From Flavobacterium frigoris (GTDB taxonomy: Bacteria > Bacteroidota > Bacteroidia > Flavobacteriales > Flavobacteriaceae), in assembly GCF_900111075.1 (NCBI RefSeq), contig NZ_FOFZ01000002.1:62001-126000 (forward strand): DNA of 64,000 nucleotides. The letters are read 5' to 3'. Positions 55,080-63,225 of the stretch are shown piece after piece (position 1 is the first letter of the stretch; each line of letters begins with the position of its first letter). Made by a program: the position numbers and the translations under genes. The notes under the pieces are model-generated. The model searched no databases. It was not told where the DNA came from and was given only the letters and a program-made list of their open reading frames with translations.

Positions 55080-55277
55080 TTAGGCTTTTATCCAATTAAA
55101 AAATCCAGCTAATGCTTTCGCAAAAAACTCATCTACTCCCCATGTTGCCAAAGCGAATAATACTGAGAAAATAGCAACAACAATCGTTAGACGTTGCACT
55201 TCAGGCCACTCTGGCCAAGTCATATTTGACTTTAATTCCTCAAATGATTCTGATATGTAATTAATTATTTTTGCCAT
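55080..55277 (-). CDS. secE: Protein translocase subunit SecE
   Basis: SecE is the small clamp subunit of the SecYEG channel. From ATG 55277 the product is 65 residues: a short amphipathic N-terminus (MAKIINYISESFEELKSNM), the TWPEWPEVQ segment typical of bacterial SecE, and one transmembrane helix. The upstream open frame would start inside tRNA-Trp and is rejected. Confidence 0.95.
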   Translation of the reverse strand: MAKIINYISESFEELKSNMTWPEWPEVQRLTIVVAIFSVLFALATWGVDEFFAKALAGFFNWIKA

Positions 55278-55295
55278 TATGATATATTTTTTTTG

Positions 55296-55366
55296 CACGG
55301 GCGGAGGGATTCGAACCCCCATCAACGGTTTTGGAGACCGCTATTCTACCCTTGAACTACGCCCGT
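55296..55366 (-). tRNA. tRNA-Trp(CCA)
   Basis: The 71-base minus-strand gene has acceptor stem ACGGGCG/CGCCCGT (7 bp), discriminator G, anticodon CCA in GTCTCCAAAAC, and the T-arm GGTTCGAATCC. The 3' CCA is not encoded. It lies between tuf and secE, as in most Bacteroidota. Confidence 0.97.
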
Positions 55367-55372
55367 TTGTGA

Positions 55373-55406
55373 AAAACCAGTAACAGCACGAAGCGTTACT
55401 GGTTTT
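55373..55406 (-). terminator. Terminator between tuf and tRNA-Trp
   Basis: AAAACCAGTAAC pairs with GTTACTGGTTTT (12 bp) across ten bases, and the minus strand ends in TTTTTC. It lies 17 bases after the tuf stop, so tRNA-Trp-secE-nusG expression depends on readthrough or a separate start. Confidence 0.8.
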
Positions 55407-55422
55407 GTAATTATTTATAGAA

Positions 55423-56610
55423 TTATGCTACAATCTCAGTTACCTGACCTGCACCTACAGTTCTACCACCTTCACGGATAGCAAAACGTAATCCAACATT
55501 CATAGCGATTGGGCTCAACAAAGCAACATTGATTGTTAAGTTATCTCCAGGCATAACCATCTCTACACCTTCTGGTAAAGTAATAACACCTGTTACATCA
55601 GTTGTACGTACGTAGAACTGTGGACGATAGTTATTATGGAATGGTGTATGACGACCACCTTCTTCTTTTTTCAAGATATAAACCTCAGCTTTAAAAGTAG
55701 CGTGTGGTTTAACTGATCCTGGCTTAATGATAACCATTCCTCTTTTGATAGATTCTTTATCAACACCACGTAACAATAAACCTACGTTATCTCCAGCTTC
55801 ACCTCTATCAAGGATTTTACGGAACATCTCAACTCCTGTAATAGTAGAAGTTAATTTTTCAGCTCCCATACCAATGATTTCAACAGCATCTCCTGTATTA
55901 GCAATACCTGTTTCGATACGACCTGTAGCAACAGTTCCACGACCAGTAATTGTAAACACATCCTCAACCGGCATCAAGAAAGGCTTTTCAGTATCACGTA
56001 CTGGCTCTTCAATCCACGCATCAACCGCAGCCATCAATTCGATGATTTTTGGTACCCACGCTGGATCATTATTCAAACCTCCTAAAGCAGAACCTTGAAC
56101 AACTGGACAATTATCACCGTCATATTCATAGAAAGACAATAAGTCTCTAATTTCCATTTCAACAAGTTCTAATAATTCCTCATCATCAACCATATCCACT
56201 TTATTCATGAATACAACCATTCTAGGAATACCAACTTGGCGACCTAATAGAATATGCTCACGTGTTTGTGGCATTGGCCCATCAGTTGCTGCTACAACAA
56301 GAATAGCACCATCCATCTGAGCAGCACCAGTAACCATGTTCTTTACGTAATCCGCGTGACCTGGACAGTCAACGTGAGCGTAATGACGATTAGCAGTTTC
56401 ATACTCAACGTGTGATGTATTAATTGTAATACCTCTTTCTTTTTCTTCTGGAGCATTATCAATTTGATCAAATGATTTTGCTTGACAGTAACCTGCATCA
56501 GATAACACTTTAGTTATCGCTGCAGTTAATGTAGTTTTTCCGTGATCCACGTGCCCAATTGTACCAATGTTTAAGTGGGGCTTGTTACGGTTAAAGGTTT
56601 CTTTTGCCAT
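55423..56610 (-). CDS. tuf: Elongation factor Tu
   Basis: EF-Tu delivers aminoacyl-tRNA to the ribosome. The 395-residue protein has G1 GHVDHGKT at 19-26, switch [16 protein letters not shown]3 [12 protein letters not shown] and G4 NKVDMVDD, followed by the two beta-barrel domains. It is the only tuf copy in the window and lies between tRNA-Thr(GGT) upstream and tRNA-Trp downstream. Confidence 0.99.
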   Translation of the reverse strand: MAKETFNRNKPHLNIGTIGHVDHGKTTLTAAITKVLSDAGYCQAKSFDQIDNAPEEKERGITINTSHVEYETANRHYAHVDCPGHADYVKNMVTGAAQMDGAILVVAATDGPMPQTREHILLGRQVGIPRMVVFMNKVDMVDDEELLELVEMEIRDLLSFYEYDGDNCPVVQGSALGGLNNDPAWVPKIIELMAAVDAWIEEPVRDTEKPFLMPVEDVFTITGRGTVATGRIETGIANTGDAVEIIGMGAEKLTSTITGVEMFRKILDRGEAGDNVGLLLRGVDKESIKRGMVIIKPGSVKPHATFKAEVYILKKEEGGRHTPFHNNYRPQFYVRTTDVTGVITLPEGVEMVMPGDNLTINVALLSPIAMNVGLRFAIREGGRTVGAGQVTEIVA

Positions 56611-56664
56611 TTTACTTAATTTTTAATCTATTTATATATTTAATTTCAATCTCTTACTTACTTG

Positions 56665-56736
56665 AGCCAATGTCGGGAATTGAACCCGAGACCTCTTCCT
56701 TACCAAGGAAGCACTCTACCCCTGAGCTACACCGGC
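56665..56736 (-). tRNA. tRNA-Thr(GGT)
   Basis: The 72-base gene has acceptor stem GCCGGTG/CATTGGC (two G-T pairs), anticodon GGT in CTTCCTTGGTAAGGAAG, and T-arm GGTTCAATTCC. It lies directly upstream of tuf. Confidence 0.97.
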
Positions 56737-56771
56737 AGAGTTTTTACTTTTAGATTTAAAATCTAAAATTG

Positions 56772-56852
56772 TGGGGAGAGCAGGATTCGAACCTGCGAAG
56801 TTTACACAGCAGATTTACAGTCTGCCCTCGTTGGCCGCTTGAGTATCTCCCC
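56772..56852 (-). tRNA. tRNA-Tyr(GTA)
   Basis: This 81-base gene has acceptor stem GGGGAGA/TCTCCCC, anticodon GTA in CAGACTGTAAATCTG, a long variable arm as expected for bacterial tRNA-Tyr, and discriminator A. Confidence 0.97.
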
Positions 56853-56900
56853 TCTTTTCTTACTTTATTTCAACCCATCAAAACCTCAGTTTCATTTTGA

Positions 56901-56974
56901 GCCGGCGGAGGGACTCGAACCCACGACCTGCTGATTACAAATCAGCTGCTCTAGCCAACTGAGCTACGCTGGCA
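56901..56974 (-). tRNA. tRNA-Thr(TGT)
   Basis: This 74-base gene has anticodon TGT in CTGATTTGTAATCAG, D-arm AGCTCAGTTGGCTAGAGC and T-arm GGGTTCGAGTCCC. The acceptor stem GCCAGCG/CGCCGGC carries one A-C mismatch at position 4-69; all other pairs are Watson-Crick. It is the first of three tRNAs before tuf. Confidence 0.96.
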
Positions 56975-56983
56975 AATTCAATA

Positions 56984-57015
56984 AAAAAAGTCCGCTATTT
57001 CTAACGGACTGCAAA
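56984..57015 (-). terminator. Hairpin after raiA, upstream of the tRNA cluster
   Basis: AGTCCG and CGGACT pair around a U/A-rich loop; the minus strand then reads TTTTTTTATTG. It lies about 50 bases after the raiA stop and could end the xerC-raiA transcript before the tRNAs. Confidence 0.65.
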
Positions 57016-57065
57016 TGTATAGATTTTATCTCTCAATCAAAACATTTTTTTAAAAAACTTTCAGA

Positions 57066-57368
57066 TTAAATATGTGTTCTTATTTTTTCTTTCCTTTTCA
57101 CTAACAATCTCTCTAAAGATTCAGCCGATAACTCGATAGCCTCTTCAAATGTTTTGCATTGTTTTTTTACCATAAAATCATCACCAGGGACATTCATCTT
57201 CACCTCAGCAACCTTATTCTCCTTATCACTTGTCTTTTCAACTTTCAAATAGACATCGGCAGACACTACCTTATCGTAGTACTTCTCCAACTTATCCATT
57301 CTCTCTTGAACATAACCTACTAATTTTCCGTCAACAGCAAAGTTAACTGCGTGAACATTTACCTTCAT
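57066..57368 (-). CDS. raiA: Ribosome hibernation/translation inhibitor RaiA-HPF family
   Basis: The 100-residue protein (ATG 57368; the preceding in-frame codon is TTG) is a short HPF/RaiA-type protein that binds the 30S decoding region in stationary phase. It shows VNVHAVNFAVDGKLVGYVQERMDKLEKYYDKVVSADVYLKVE and VKKQCKTFEEAIELSAESLERLLVKRKEKI, matching the beta-alpha-beta-beta-beta-alpha fold; it lacks the long C-terminal dimerisation domain. It follows xerC after 37 bases. Confidence 0.92.
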   Translation of the reverse strand: MKVNVHAVNFAVDGKLVGYVQERMDKLEKYYDKVVSADVYLKVEKTSDKENKVAEVKMNVPGDDFMVKKQCKTFEEAIELSAESLERLLVKRKEKIRTHI

Positions 57369-57405
57369 AATCAATTTTTTTAATGGTTAAACATTTTTTG
57401 AACTA

Positions 57406-58299
57406 TTACTTATTCCTTGGATGCGCATCTTCATATACTTTTTTGAGCTCTGACAAACTACTGTGTGTATAAATTTGTGTTGAAGCCAAACTGGAATGTC
57501 CTAACAATTCTTTCAGTGAATTTAAATCAGCTCCGTTATTTAATAAATGAGTCGCAAATGTATGACGTAAAATATGCGGACTTTTTTTTACTTTTTCAGA
57601 GACAGGACTAAAGTAAGAATTTATTAACCGATACACAAAGGATTCATTTAATTTTAACCCTTTTTTTGAAATAAAAAGACAATCAAAACCCCTAACACTT
57701 TCTATACGAGACCTCTCGTCAAGATACAAAGAAAGTTGTTCTACTATAATTGACAAAATAGGCAAAATCCTCTCCTTATTTCTTTTACCAAGTACCTTTA
57801 TTGTACTGTTAGAAAAACTAATATCGCTAATTTTCAAATGAATCAGTTCTGTTCGCCTAATTCCGGTCGTATAAAACAAATCTATTATTAATTTATTTCT
57901 AACTCCTTCAAAACCCACAGGACTTTCCATGCCCTTCAACACCTCCGAAACTTCCTTCTCAGAAAACGGAATCTGGAGTACCTTAGCTGTTTTTAGTGCC
58001 TTATGCTTTAGCATCGGACTAATCTGTATTTGTTGTATCTTTAATAGAAACTTATAAAAAGCCTTTAGGGACGCCATTTTTCTATTAACAGAAACATTAG
58101 ACATTCCAGCATCCACAAGTGACACAATCCAACTTCTAATCTGATTGTAATTTACCTGATCTATATTTTCTTGATCAAAATGTATCGTATTGAATGTCTG
58201 GAAGTTTGTTACATCATTCAAATAAGCACTTACAGTATGTGTAGAATACTTTTTCTCCTTTTGCAAATAATCCCGAAACGCATTTATAGTAGCCACCAT
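57406..58299 (-). CDS. xerC: Tyrosine recombinase XerC-like
   Basis: The 297-residue protein (ATG 58299, MVATINAFRDYLQKEKKYS) is a site-specific tyrosine recombinase of the XerC/XerD type that resolves chromosome dimers. The N-terminal SAM-like DNA-binding domain (about 1-90) is followed by the catalytic domain with TGIRRTELIHL (Arg), the beta-hairpin Lys in LGKRNKERILP, HILRHTFATHLL (His and Arg), and LGHSSLASTQIYTH (His and nucleophile Tyr). It lies between rpsU and raiA, an arrangement common in Bacteroidota. Confidence 0.92.
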   Translation of the reverse strand: MVATINAFRDYLQKEKKYSTHTVSAYLNDVTNFQTFNTIHFDQENIDQVNYNQIRSWIVSLVDAGMSNVSVNRKMASLKAFYKFLLKIQQIQISPMLKHKALKTAKVLQIPFSEKEVSEVLKGMESPVGFEGVRNKLIIDLFYTTGIRRTELIHLKISDISFSNSTIKVLGKRNKERILPILSIIVEQLSLYLDERSRIESVRGFDCLFISKKGLKLNESFVYRLINSYFSPVSEKVKKSPHILRHTFATHLLNNGADLNSLKELLGHSSLASTQIYTHSSLSELKKVYEDAHPRNK

Positions 58300-58312
58300 A
58301 TAAAATAAAAAA

Positions 58313-58353
58313 ACCGTTAGCATCAAAGTTATAAAACTTTAATGACTAACGGT
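58313..58353 (-). terminator. Terminator between rpsU and xerC
   Basis: ACCGTTAG and CTAACGGT close a long hairpin with a second inner stem (CATCAAAGTT with AACTTTAATG); the minus strand then runs into TTTTTTTATTTTA. It lies 23 bases after the rpsU stop and just upstream of the xerC start. Confidence 0.85.
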
Positions 58354-58376
58354 AATTACCATGCAAAAAGAACTAC

Positions 58377-58571
58377 TTAGTTTTCTAAGTTGTCTTTCAT
58401 GTTTTGAATATAAGCTGCTTTTTGAACTTTAATTCTATTTTTTACAGAAGGCTTAATAAAAGCAGTACGTGCTCTTAACTGACGAACAGTTCCTGTTTTA
58501 TCAAATTTTCTTTTATAGCGCTTTAATGCTCTATCTATATTTTCTCCGTCTTTAATTGGTATAATTAACAT
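58377..58571 (-). CDS. rpsU: 30S ribosomal protein S21
   Basis: The 64-residue basic protein begins MLIIPIKDGENIDRALKRYKRKFDKTGTVRQLRAR, the bS21 signature, and has a basic C-terminal helix. S21 binds near the anti-Shine-Dalgarno end of 16S rRNA. It has its own promoter at 58601 and terminator. Confidence 0.96.
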   Translation of the reverse strand: MLIIPIKDGENIDRALKRYKRKFDKTGTVRQLRARTAFIKPSVKNRIKVQKAAYIQNMKDNLEN

Positions 58572-58600
58572 AATTTTGACACCCCCTTTCGTTAAGTGTG

Positions 58601-58608
58601 CAAAAGTA
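58601..58608 (-). promoter_or_regulatory. -7 promoter box of rpsU
   Basis: On the minus strand this reads TACTTTTG, matching TAnnTTTG, 29 bases before the rpsU start. Confidence 0.62.
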
Positions 58609-58701
58609 GTTATTATTTTGACTTATCAGTCATCAATCACCAATTTATTTTTGGTGTGCCGGCAAAACACTATTTATTTCCAAAATAAATTCTCTTTTGC
58701 C

Positions 58702-58772
58702 GTCAGGCTATCCGCTGCAATCTTTTACTCCGCAAGGCTTCATAAAAGGATTTCCACTACTATCCTTCACAC
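58702..58772 (+). repeat. Dispersed intergenic repeat, second full copy
   Basis: GTCAGGCTATCCGCTGCAATC, then a 25-base weakly palindromic core (TTTTACTCC...TAAAA), then GGATTTCCACTACTATCCTTCACAC. The flanks match those at 23328-23420 at most positions, while the core is unrelated. It lies in the gap between rpsU and the acyl-CoA dehydrogenase. Confidence 0.68.
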
Positions 58773-58825
58773 ATAAAAAAAGAGCCAATAACTAAATTGA
58801 CTCTTCTAATACTTTCCACTGGCTA

Positions 58826-59995
58826 TTACTCCACCGCTGGCTTATAATTTTTATTATCTATAATCATTTTTGACAATATCTCTTTAAGTATCTCCGAAGT
58901 TCCGCCTCCTATCGGCCCCAAACGACTGTCTCTTAATAAACGTGCTAAAGGATATTCTTCCATATAACCGTAACCTCCCAGCATTTGCAAACAACTATAG
59001 ATTGTTTCATCAGCCACTTTTGTAGATTTCAATTTAGCCATAGTAGCTTCTTTTACTACATATTCTCCTTTATTTAATCGCGCTACGGCAGCATAATTAA
59101 ACACTTTACAATGCTCTACATCTGTCGCATGTTCTACTATTGTATGTCTCAATGCTTGAAACTTATCTATTGTTTTCCCAAAAGCCTCACGTTGCGACAT
59201 ATATTCTATTGTATAATCAATTGCATACTCCGCTCTTGCATGCCCATTTATAGCCATAATCAAACGTTCTAAAGCAAAATGTTGCATAATGTAAGGAAAA
59301 CCCTTTCCCTCTTCACCCATCAAATTCTCTAAAGGGATTTCAACGTTGTTAAATGCAATTTCTGCAGTATCTGACGCTCTCCAACCTAATTTATCTAATT
59401 TTGTCGCAGAAACCCCGCTCGTTTTTGTATCTAATAAAAATATGCTTATTCCTTTATTCCCAAGTTCAGGACTTGTTTTGGCTGCAACTATATAATAATC
59501 CGCATAAACGCCATTAGTGATAAATGTTTTCGAACCATTAATAACATATTTATCTCCTGTTTTAATAGCAGTAGTGCGCATACCCGCAACATCACTACCT
59601 CCAAAAGGTTCCGTAATACACAAAGCCCCTATTTTGTCACCTAAAATACTTGGTGCTAAATAATCTTGTTTAATTCTCTCGTCCCCTTCTGCATTCAAAT
59701 GTGTCATGGCTAAATAAGAATGTGCCCACATCGCAGCTGCAAAACCAGCTGATTTAATTTTCTGAAGTTCTTCTAAAAAAATAACGGTGTAAAATAAATC
59801 TAAATTTAATCCGCCATAAGCCTCCGGATAATTTATTCCAAAAAAGCCCATATCGCCGAACTTTTTCCATATAAAACGCTCTATTGTACCTGTTTTCTCC
59901 CATTTTTCAATATGAGGCACAACTTCTTTTTGTAAAAACCCTCTTAAACTCTCTCTAAATGATTGATGTTCTTCTGTGAAATAACTTGAATTCAT
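58826..59995 (-). CDS. Acyl-CoA dehydrogenase
   Basis: This 389-residue FAD flavoenzyme catalyses alpha,beta-dehydrogenation of acyl-CoA, passing electrons to ETF. Motifs are ALCITEPFGGSDVAGM (FAD and substrate loop), YVINGSKTFITNG and the C-terminal RLLRDSRLGPIGGGTSEI. At the usual catalytic Glu position near the C-terminus the sequence reads GG, whereas Glu243 in FALERL occupies the alternative position used by isovaleryl-CoA and long-chain dehydrogenases. This suggests branched- or long-chain substrates. It is a single-gene unit. Confidence 0.92.
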   Translation of the reverse strand: MNSSYFTEEHQSFRESLRGFLQKEVVPHIEKWEKTGTIERFIWKKFGDMGFFGINYPEAYGGLNLDLFYTVIFLEELQKIKSAGFAAAMWAHSYLAMTHLNAEGDERIKQDYLAPSILGDKIGALCITEPFGGSDVAGMRTTAIKTGDKYVINGSKTFITNGVYADYYIVAAKTSPELGNKGISIFLLDTKTSGVSATKLDKLGWRASDTAEIAFNNVEIPLENLMGEEGKGFPYIMQHFALERLIMAINGHARAEYAIDYTIEYMSQREAFGKTIDKFQALRHTIVEHATDVEHCKVFNYAAVARLNKGEYVVKEATMAKLKSTKVADETIYSCLQMLGGYGYMEEYPLARLLRDSRLGPIGGGTSEILKEILSKMIIDNKNYKPAVE

Positions 59996-60175
59996 ATAAC
60001 TAATATTATTTTTAACAAATTGATGTGATTGAAACGAAAAGCAACAGCTTTATGTTTCAGGACTTGGTTTTTTTGAGTTACACAATCGAGCGACGTTTTA
60101 TAGAAATAGAAACCTACGACAAAACAACCATTTTGCAGTAAATTAAAAAATTTCAAACTAGCTAATTATAAACTT

Positions 60176-61063
60176 CTAATTAAAGTCCAAATATAAGGCA
60201 ATTATATTTGCCTTATCAACAGGAAATCCCTTAATTTTTGTTAAATCCTCAATATTTCTAATATCTCCGTTCATACTCCTATAGGTCACAATTTCTTTTG
60301 CAAGAGCATATCTAAAATAAGAGAACTGAGAAATTTCTTTTAAAGAAGCGTTATTTATGGCGATTTTATTAACTAAAGGTAAAGTGTACACTTTAAAATG
60401 AGAATTAAGATTTGCAACAACTTCAGGAGACAAACCCCAGACATCAGTCATCTGATCCATGGACACAAATCCACCAAGACTTTCTTTTAACTTTAGGATT
60501 CGTAGCGAAATCGCTTCTCCTATTCCATAAATTTTAATTAGATCTTCTTGTGTCGCACGGTTAATATCTATTAAAACTATTTTTTCTTTTTTGGCAAAAC
60601 CCATCTTTTCATATTTAATGTACCCCCTACTTTCTGCTTTATTTTTTACCCAATTCGGAAATTTAAAATAAGGCGCTATAACATTTAACAACGAATCTGA
60701 AATTTGAGTAACGGCTTGAAATTCTTTTGGAGAGTTAACATATTTATTTTCTTTTCTATAATCCAATAGTCTGTCAATTTCAAGAACAGACATTCCGAGC
60801 TTGTATCCTTTATAATCGGTAATGAAATTGGGATTAAACAGATATATCTTTTTACTATACTTTGGATTTGACTCTTTTAATGAATCAATTTTAGATTGCA
60901 TCGAAAGCCATTTCTGTTTATTAGGAGAAATGGTTTGCAGTGAACTGAAATCAAAGAAATAATAAACCGATTGCAAAACGATTATTATTGCAAACAATAT
61001 CAAAATACCTGCGCGTTGCTCTGCGGAAAACGCGAAATAACTCCTTATACCTCTTAAATGCAT
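60176..61063 (-). CDS. ComEA-like helix-hairpin-helix membrane protein
   Basis: The 295-residue protein has one N-terminal transmembrane helix (about 17-35) and then at least two, probably three, helix-hairpin-helix regions: DYKGYKLGMSVLEIDRLLDYR, DINRATQEDLIKIYGIGEAISLRILKLKESLGGF, and AINNASLKEISQFSYFRYALAKEIVTYR...NIEDLTKIKGF. These bind DNA or act as protein interaction modules, and the second resembles ComEA of DNA uptake. A role in competence is possible but not shown, as no other com genes are nearby. Confidence 0.82.
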   Translation of the reverse strand: MHLRGIRSYFAFSAEQRAGILILFAIIIVLQSVYYFFDFSSLQTISPNKQKWLSMQSKIDSLKESNPKYSKKIYLFNPNFITDYKGYKLGMSVLEIDRLLDYRKENKYVNSPKEFQAVTQISDSLLNVIAPYFKFPNWVKNKAESRGYIKYEKMGFAKKEKIVLIDINRATQEDLIKIYGIGEAISLRILKLKESLGGFVSMDQMTDVWGLSPEVVANLNSHFKVYTLPLVNKIAINNASLKEISQFSYFRYALAKEIVTYRSMNGDIRNIEDLTKIKGFPVDKANIIALYLDFN

Positions 61064-61343
61064 TTTGAAAGAAATAAATGTAAAGAAATTTTGACCATTT
61101 TCACTGCTTTTAAAAATTAACTACTCGCTGTTATTAAAGCCTAAATTTAGAAAATAATTTTTGAAATATACATTTCTAAAAAAATAATAATCTAAATATC
61201 AGCGTTTAATTACTACTTACATAACGAAATCCATAATCCATGTTGCATTTAATTCTGAAAAACTTGACTAAACTAAAGCACCACAATAAATTTATTTCCA
61301 TATTAATTTATATAATAACTTTTATTTTTTATAAAATAAATAA
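61064..61343. other. Intergenic region before the permease promoter
   Basis: This 280-base A/T-rich gap separates the divergent HhH and permease genes. I see no ORF, RNA or strong hairpin; the permease -7 box follows at 61344. Confidence 0.5.
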
Positions 61344-61351
61344 TACATTTG
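61344..61351 (+). promoter_or_regulatory. -7 promoter box of the amino acid permease
   Basis: TACATTTG matches TAnnTTTG, 31 bases before the preferred start at 61382. It overlaps the first codon of the longer open frame from 61349, which argues for the downstream start. Confidence 0.6.
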
Positions 61352-61381
61352 GGCACTATTAATACTAAAACTAATAAATAT

Positions 61382-62833
61382 ATGTCAATTTGGAAAACAA
61401 AACCACTTTCGGTTTTATTAAATGAAGCATCAGAAGATGAAAAAGGGCTAAAAAGAACTTTATCTTCAAGATCCCTAGTTGCTTTAGGAGTTGGTGCAAT
61501 TATCGGAGCGGGTTTATTTTCCTTAACTGGAATTGCTGCTGCTGAACATGCTGGACCTGCAGTTACACTTTCATTTATTTTAGCAGCTGTAGGCTGTGCC
61601 TTTGCTGGACTATGCTATGCTGAATTTGCTTCAATGATACCCGTTGCAGGTAGTGCTTATACGTATTCCTATGCAACTATGGGAGAATTCATGGCTTGGA
61701 TTATTGGTTGGGATTTAGTTCTTGAATATGCTTTAGGAGCTGCAACCGTTGGGGTCAGCTGGTCGCGATACTTACTCGAATTATTAAATAAATATGGTGT
61801 ACATCTAAATCCAAAATTTATATGTTCCCCCTGGGAAACCTTAACATTGGGTGACGGTACCATCATAGATGGCGGCTACATCAATCTACCAGCTATCTTA
61901 ATAGTATCTGCACTATCATTATTATTAATAAGAGGAACCCAAGAGTCTGCTTCTATAAATAATATATTAGTGGTATTAAAAGTTATCGTTGTAATTATGT
62001 TTATTGTTTTAGGATGGGATTATATAGACCCTGCAAATTACTCTCCATATATTCCTGAAAATACTGGCGTTAAAGGTCAATTTGGTTGGTCTGGAATTGC
62101 TGCCGGAGCCGGAACCGTCTTCTTTGCCTTCATTGGTTTTGATGCTGTTTCAACTGCTGCACAAGAAGCAAAAAACCCTCAAAAAGGGATGCCAATTGGT
62201 ATTTTAGGTTCATTAGTTATCTGTACAATACTATATGTGTTGTTTGCTCACGTTATGACTGGTCTAGTACCTTATTACAAATTTGCAGGTGATGCAAAAC
62301 CTGCTGCGACAGCATTTGCGGTAACTGGATATTCTTTCCTTCAAACAGGATTAATTGTGGCTATTTTAGCTGGGTATACTTCTGTGATGCTTGTGATGTT
62401 AATGGGACAAAGTCGTGTTTTCTACACTATGAGTAAAGATGGACTTTTACCTCCTTTATTTGGACAAATACATTCAAAATTCCGTACTCCTTATAAAACA
62501 AACCTTTTCTTTATGGTTTTCGTTAGTTTATTTGCTGGTTTTGTTCCGGTAAGCGATCTGGGACACATGGTAAGTATTGGAACCTTGCTTGCTTTCGTAT
62601 TAGTATGTATTGGTGTGTTAGTAATGCGTAAAAAAATGCCAGATGCACCAAGATCTTTCAAAACTCCATTTGTTCCTTATGTACCGATTGCAGGAGTTTT
62701 AGTTTGTACTTACTTAATGTACTCTCTACCCTATGAAAGTTGGATTCGATTAGTTCTTTGGATGGCAATTGGTGTTGCTCTGTATTTTGTTTACGGTAAA
62801 AAGCACAGTAAATTAAATAATCCGGATAAATAG
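61382..62833 (+). CDS. APC-family cationic amino acid transporter-like permease
   Basis: The 483-residue protein (ATG 61382, MSIWKTKPLSVLLNEASEDE) is an APC-superfamily transporter with about 12 or more transmembrane segments. SLVALGVGAIIGAGLFSLTGIAAAEHAGPAV is the substrate-binding helix 1 with its GAG break, CYAEFASMIPVAGSAYTYSY helices 2-3, and FFAFIGFDAVSTAAQEAKNPQKGMPIG the helix 6 region of the cationic amino acid transporter (CAT) group. The substrate is likely an amino acid, unspecified. It is monocistronic with a palindromic terminator. Confidence 0.9.
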   Translation: MSIWKTKPLSVLLNEASEDEKGLKRTLSSRSLVALGVGAIIGAGLFSLTGIAAAEHAGPAVTLSFILAAVGCAFAGLCYAEFASMIPVAGSAYTYSYATMGEFMAWIIGWDLVLEYALGAATVGVSWSRYLLELLNKYGVHLNPKFICSPWETLTLGDGTIIDGGYINLPAILIVSALSLLLIRGTQESASINNILVVLKVIVVIMFIVLGWDYIDPANYSPYIPENTGVKGQFGWSGIAAGAGTVFFAFIGFDAVSTAAQEAKNPQKGMPIGILGSLVICTILYVLFAHVMTGLVPYYKFAGDAKPAATAFAVTGYSFLQTGLIVAILAGYTSVMLVMLMGQSRVFYTMSKDGLLPPLFGQIHSKFRTPYKTNLFFMVFVSLFAGFVPVSDLGHMVSIGTLLAFVLVCIGVLVMRKKMPDAPRSFKTPFVPYVPIAGVLVCTYLMYSLPYESWIRLVLWMAIGVALYFVYGKKHSKLNNPDK

Positions 62834-62848
62834 ACTTATTCTAATATA

Positions 62849-62892
62849 AAAAAGGGATGATAAAGTATTTAAATACTTTATCATCCCTTTTT
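62849..62892. terminator. 22-bp perfect palindrome, bidirectional terminator
   Basis: AAAAAGGGATGATAAAGTATTT and its complement abut without a loop and end in T-runs on both strands. It lies between the convergent permease and PspC-like genes. Confidence 0.92.
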
Positions 62893-62915
62893 CTTTGCAC
62901 CTATTTTAAGTTTTG

Positions 62916-63155
62916 TTACAAGTCAAATACAGAAGTTCTCTTAGCACGAATCAAATCCTTTAGCCTAATCCAAAAGGCTAGCGTTAAATACACTCCAAAC
63001 CATAATCCAACCGTAACAAATGATATATAAATAAAGAACAGTCTTACGCTCGTCACCCTCATTCCTAAACTATCTGCTAGACGCGATGATACATGGAAGC
63101 CATACTTTTCAAAAAAGTATTTAAGCTTAATTATTCTAGGTACACTTTGTCCCAT
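62916..63155 (-). CDS. PspC-domain-like small membrane protein
   Basis: The 79-residue protein contains GFHVSSRLADSLGMRVTSVRLFFIYISFVTVGLWFGVYLTLAFWI, which resembles the PspC domain (a short amphipathic lead with GxSxxLAxxLGxxxxxVR followed by one transmembrane helix). PspC proteins act in envelope-stress responses in other bacteria, but no psp genes are nearby. A -7 box precedes it at 63181. Confidence 0.75.
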   Translation of the reverse strand: MGQSVPRIIKLKYFFEKYGFHVSSRLADSLGMRVTSVRLFFIYISFVTVGLWFGVYLTLAFWIRLKDLIRAKRTSVFDL

Positions 63156-63180
63156 TGCATTATTTTTATAATCTATTTTA

Positions 63181-63188
63181 CAAAAGTA
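63181..63188 (-). promoter_or_regulatory. -7 promoter box of the PspC-like gene
   Basis: On the minus strand it reads TACTTTTG, matching TAnnTTTG, 25 bases before the start at 63155. Confidence 0.6.
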
Positions 63189-63225
63189 CGAAATTATTAT
63201 TTCTCGAAATTAAAACAGATAAGAA

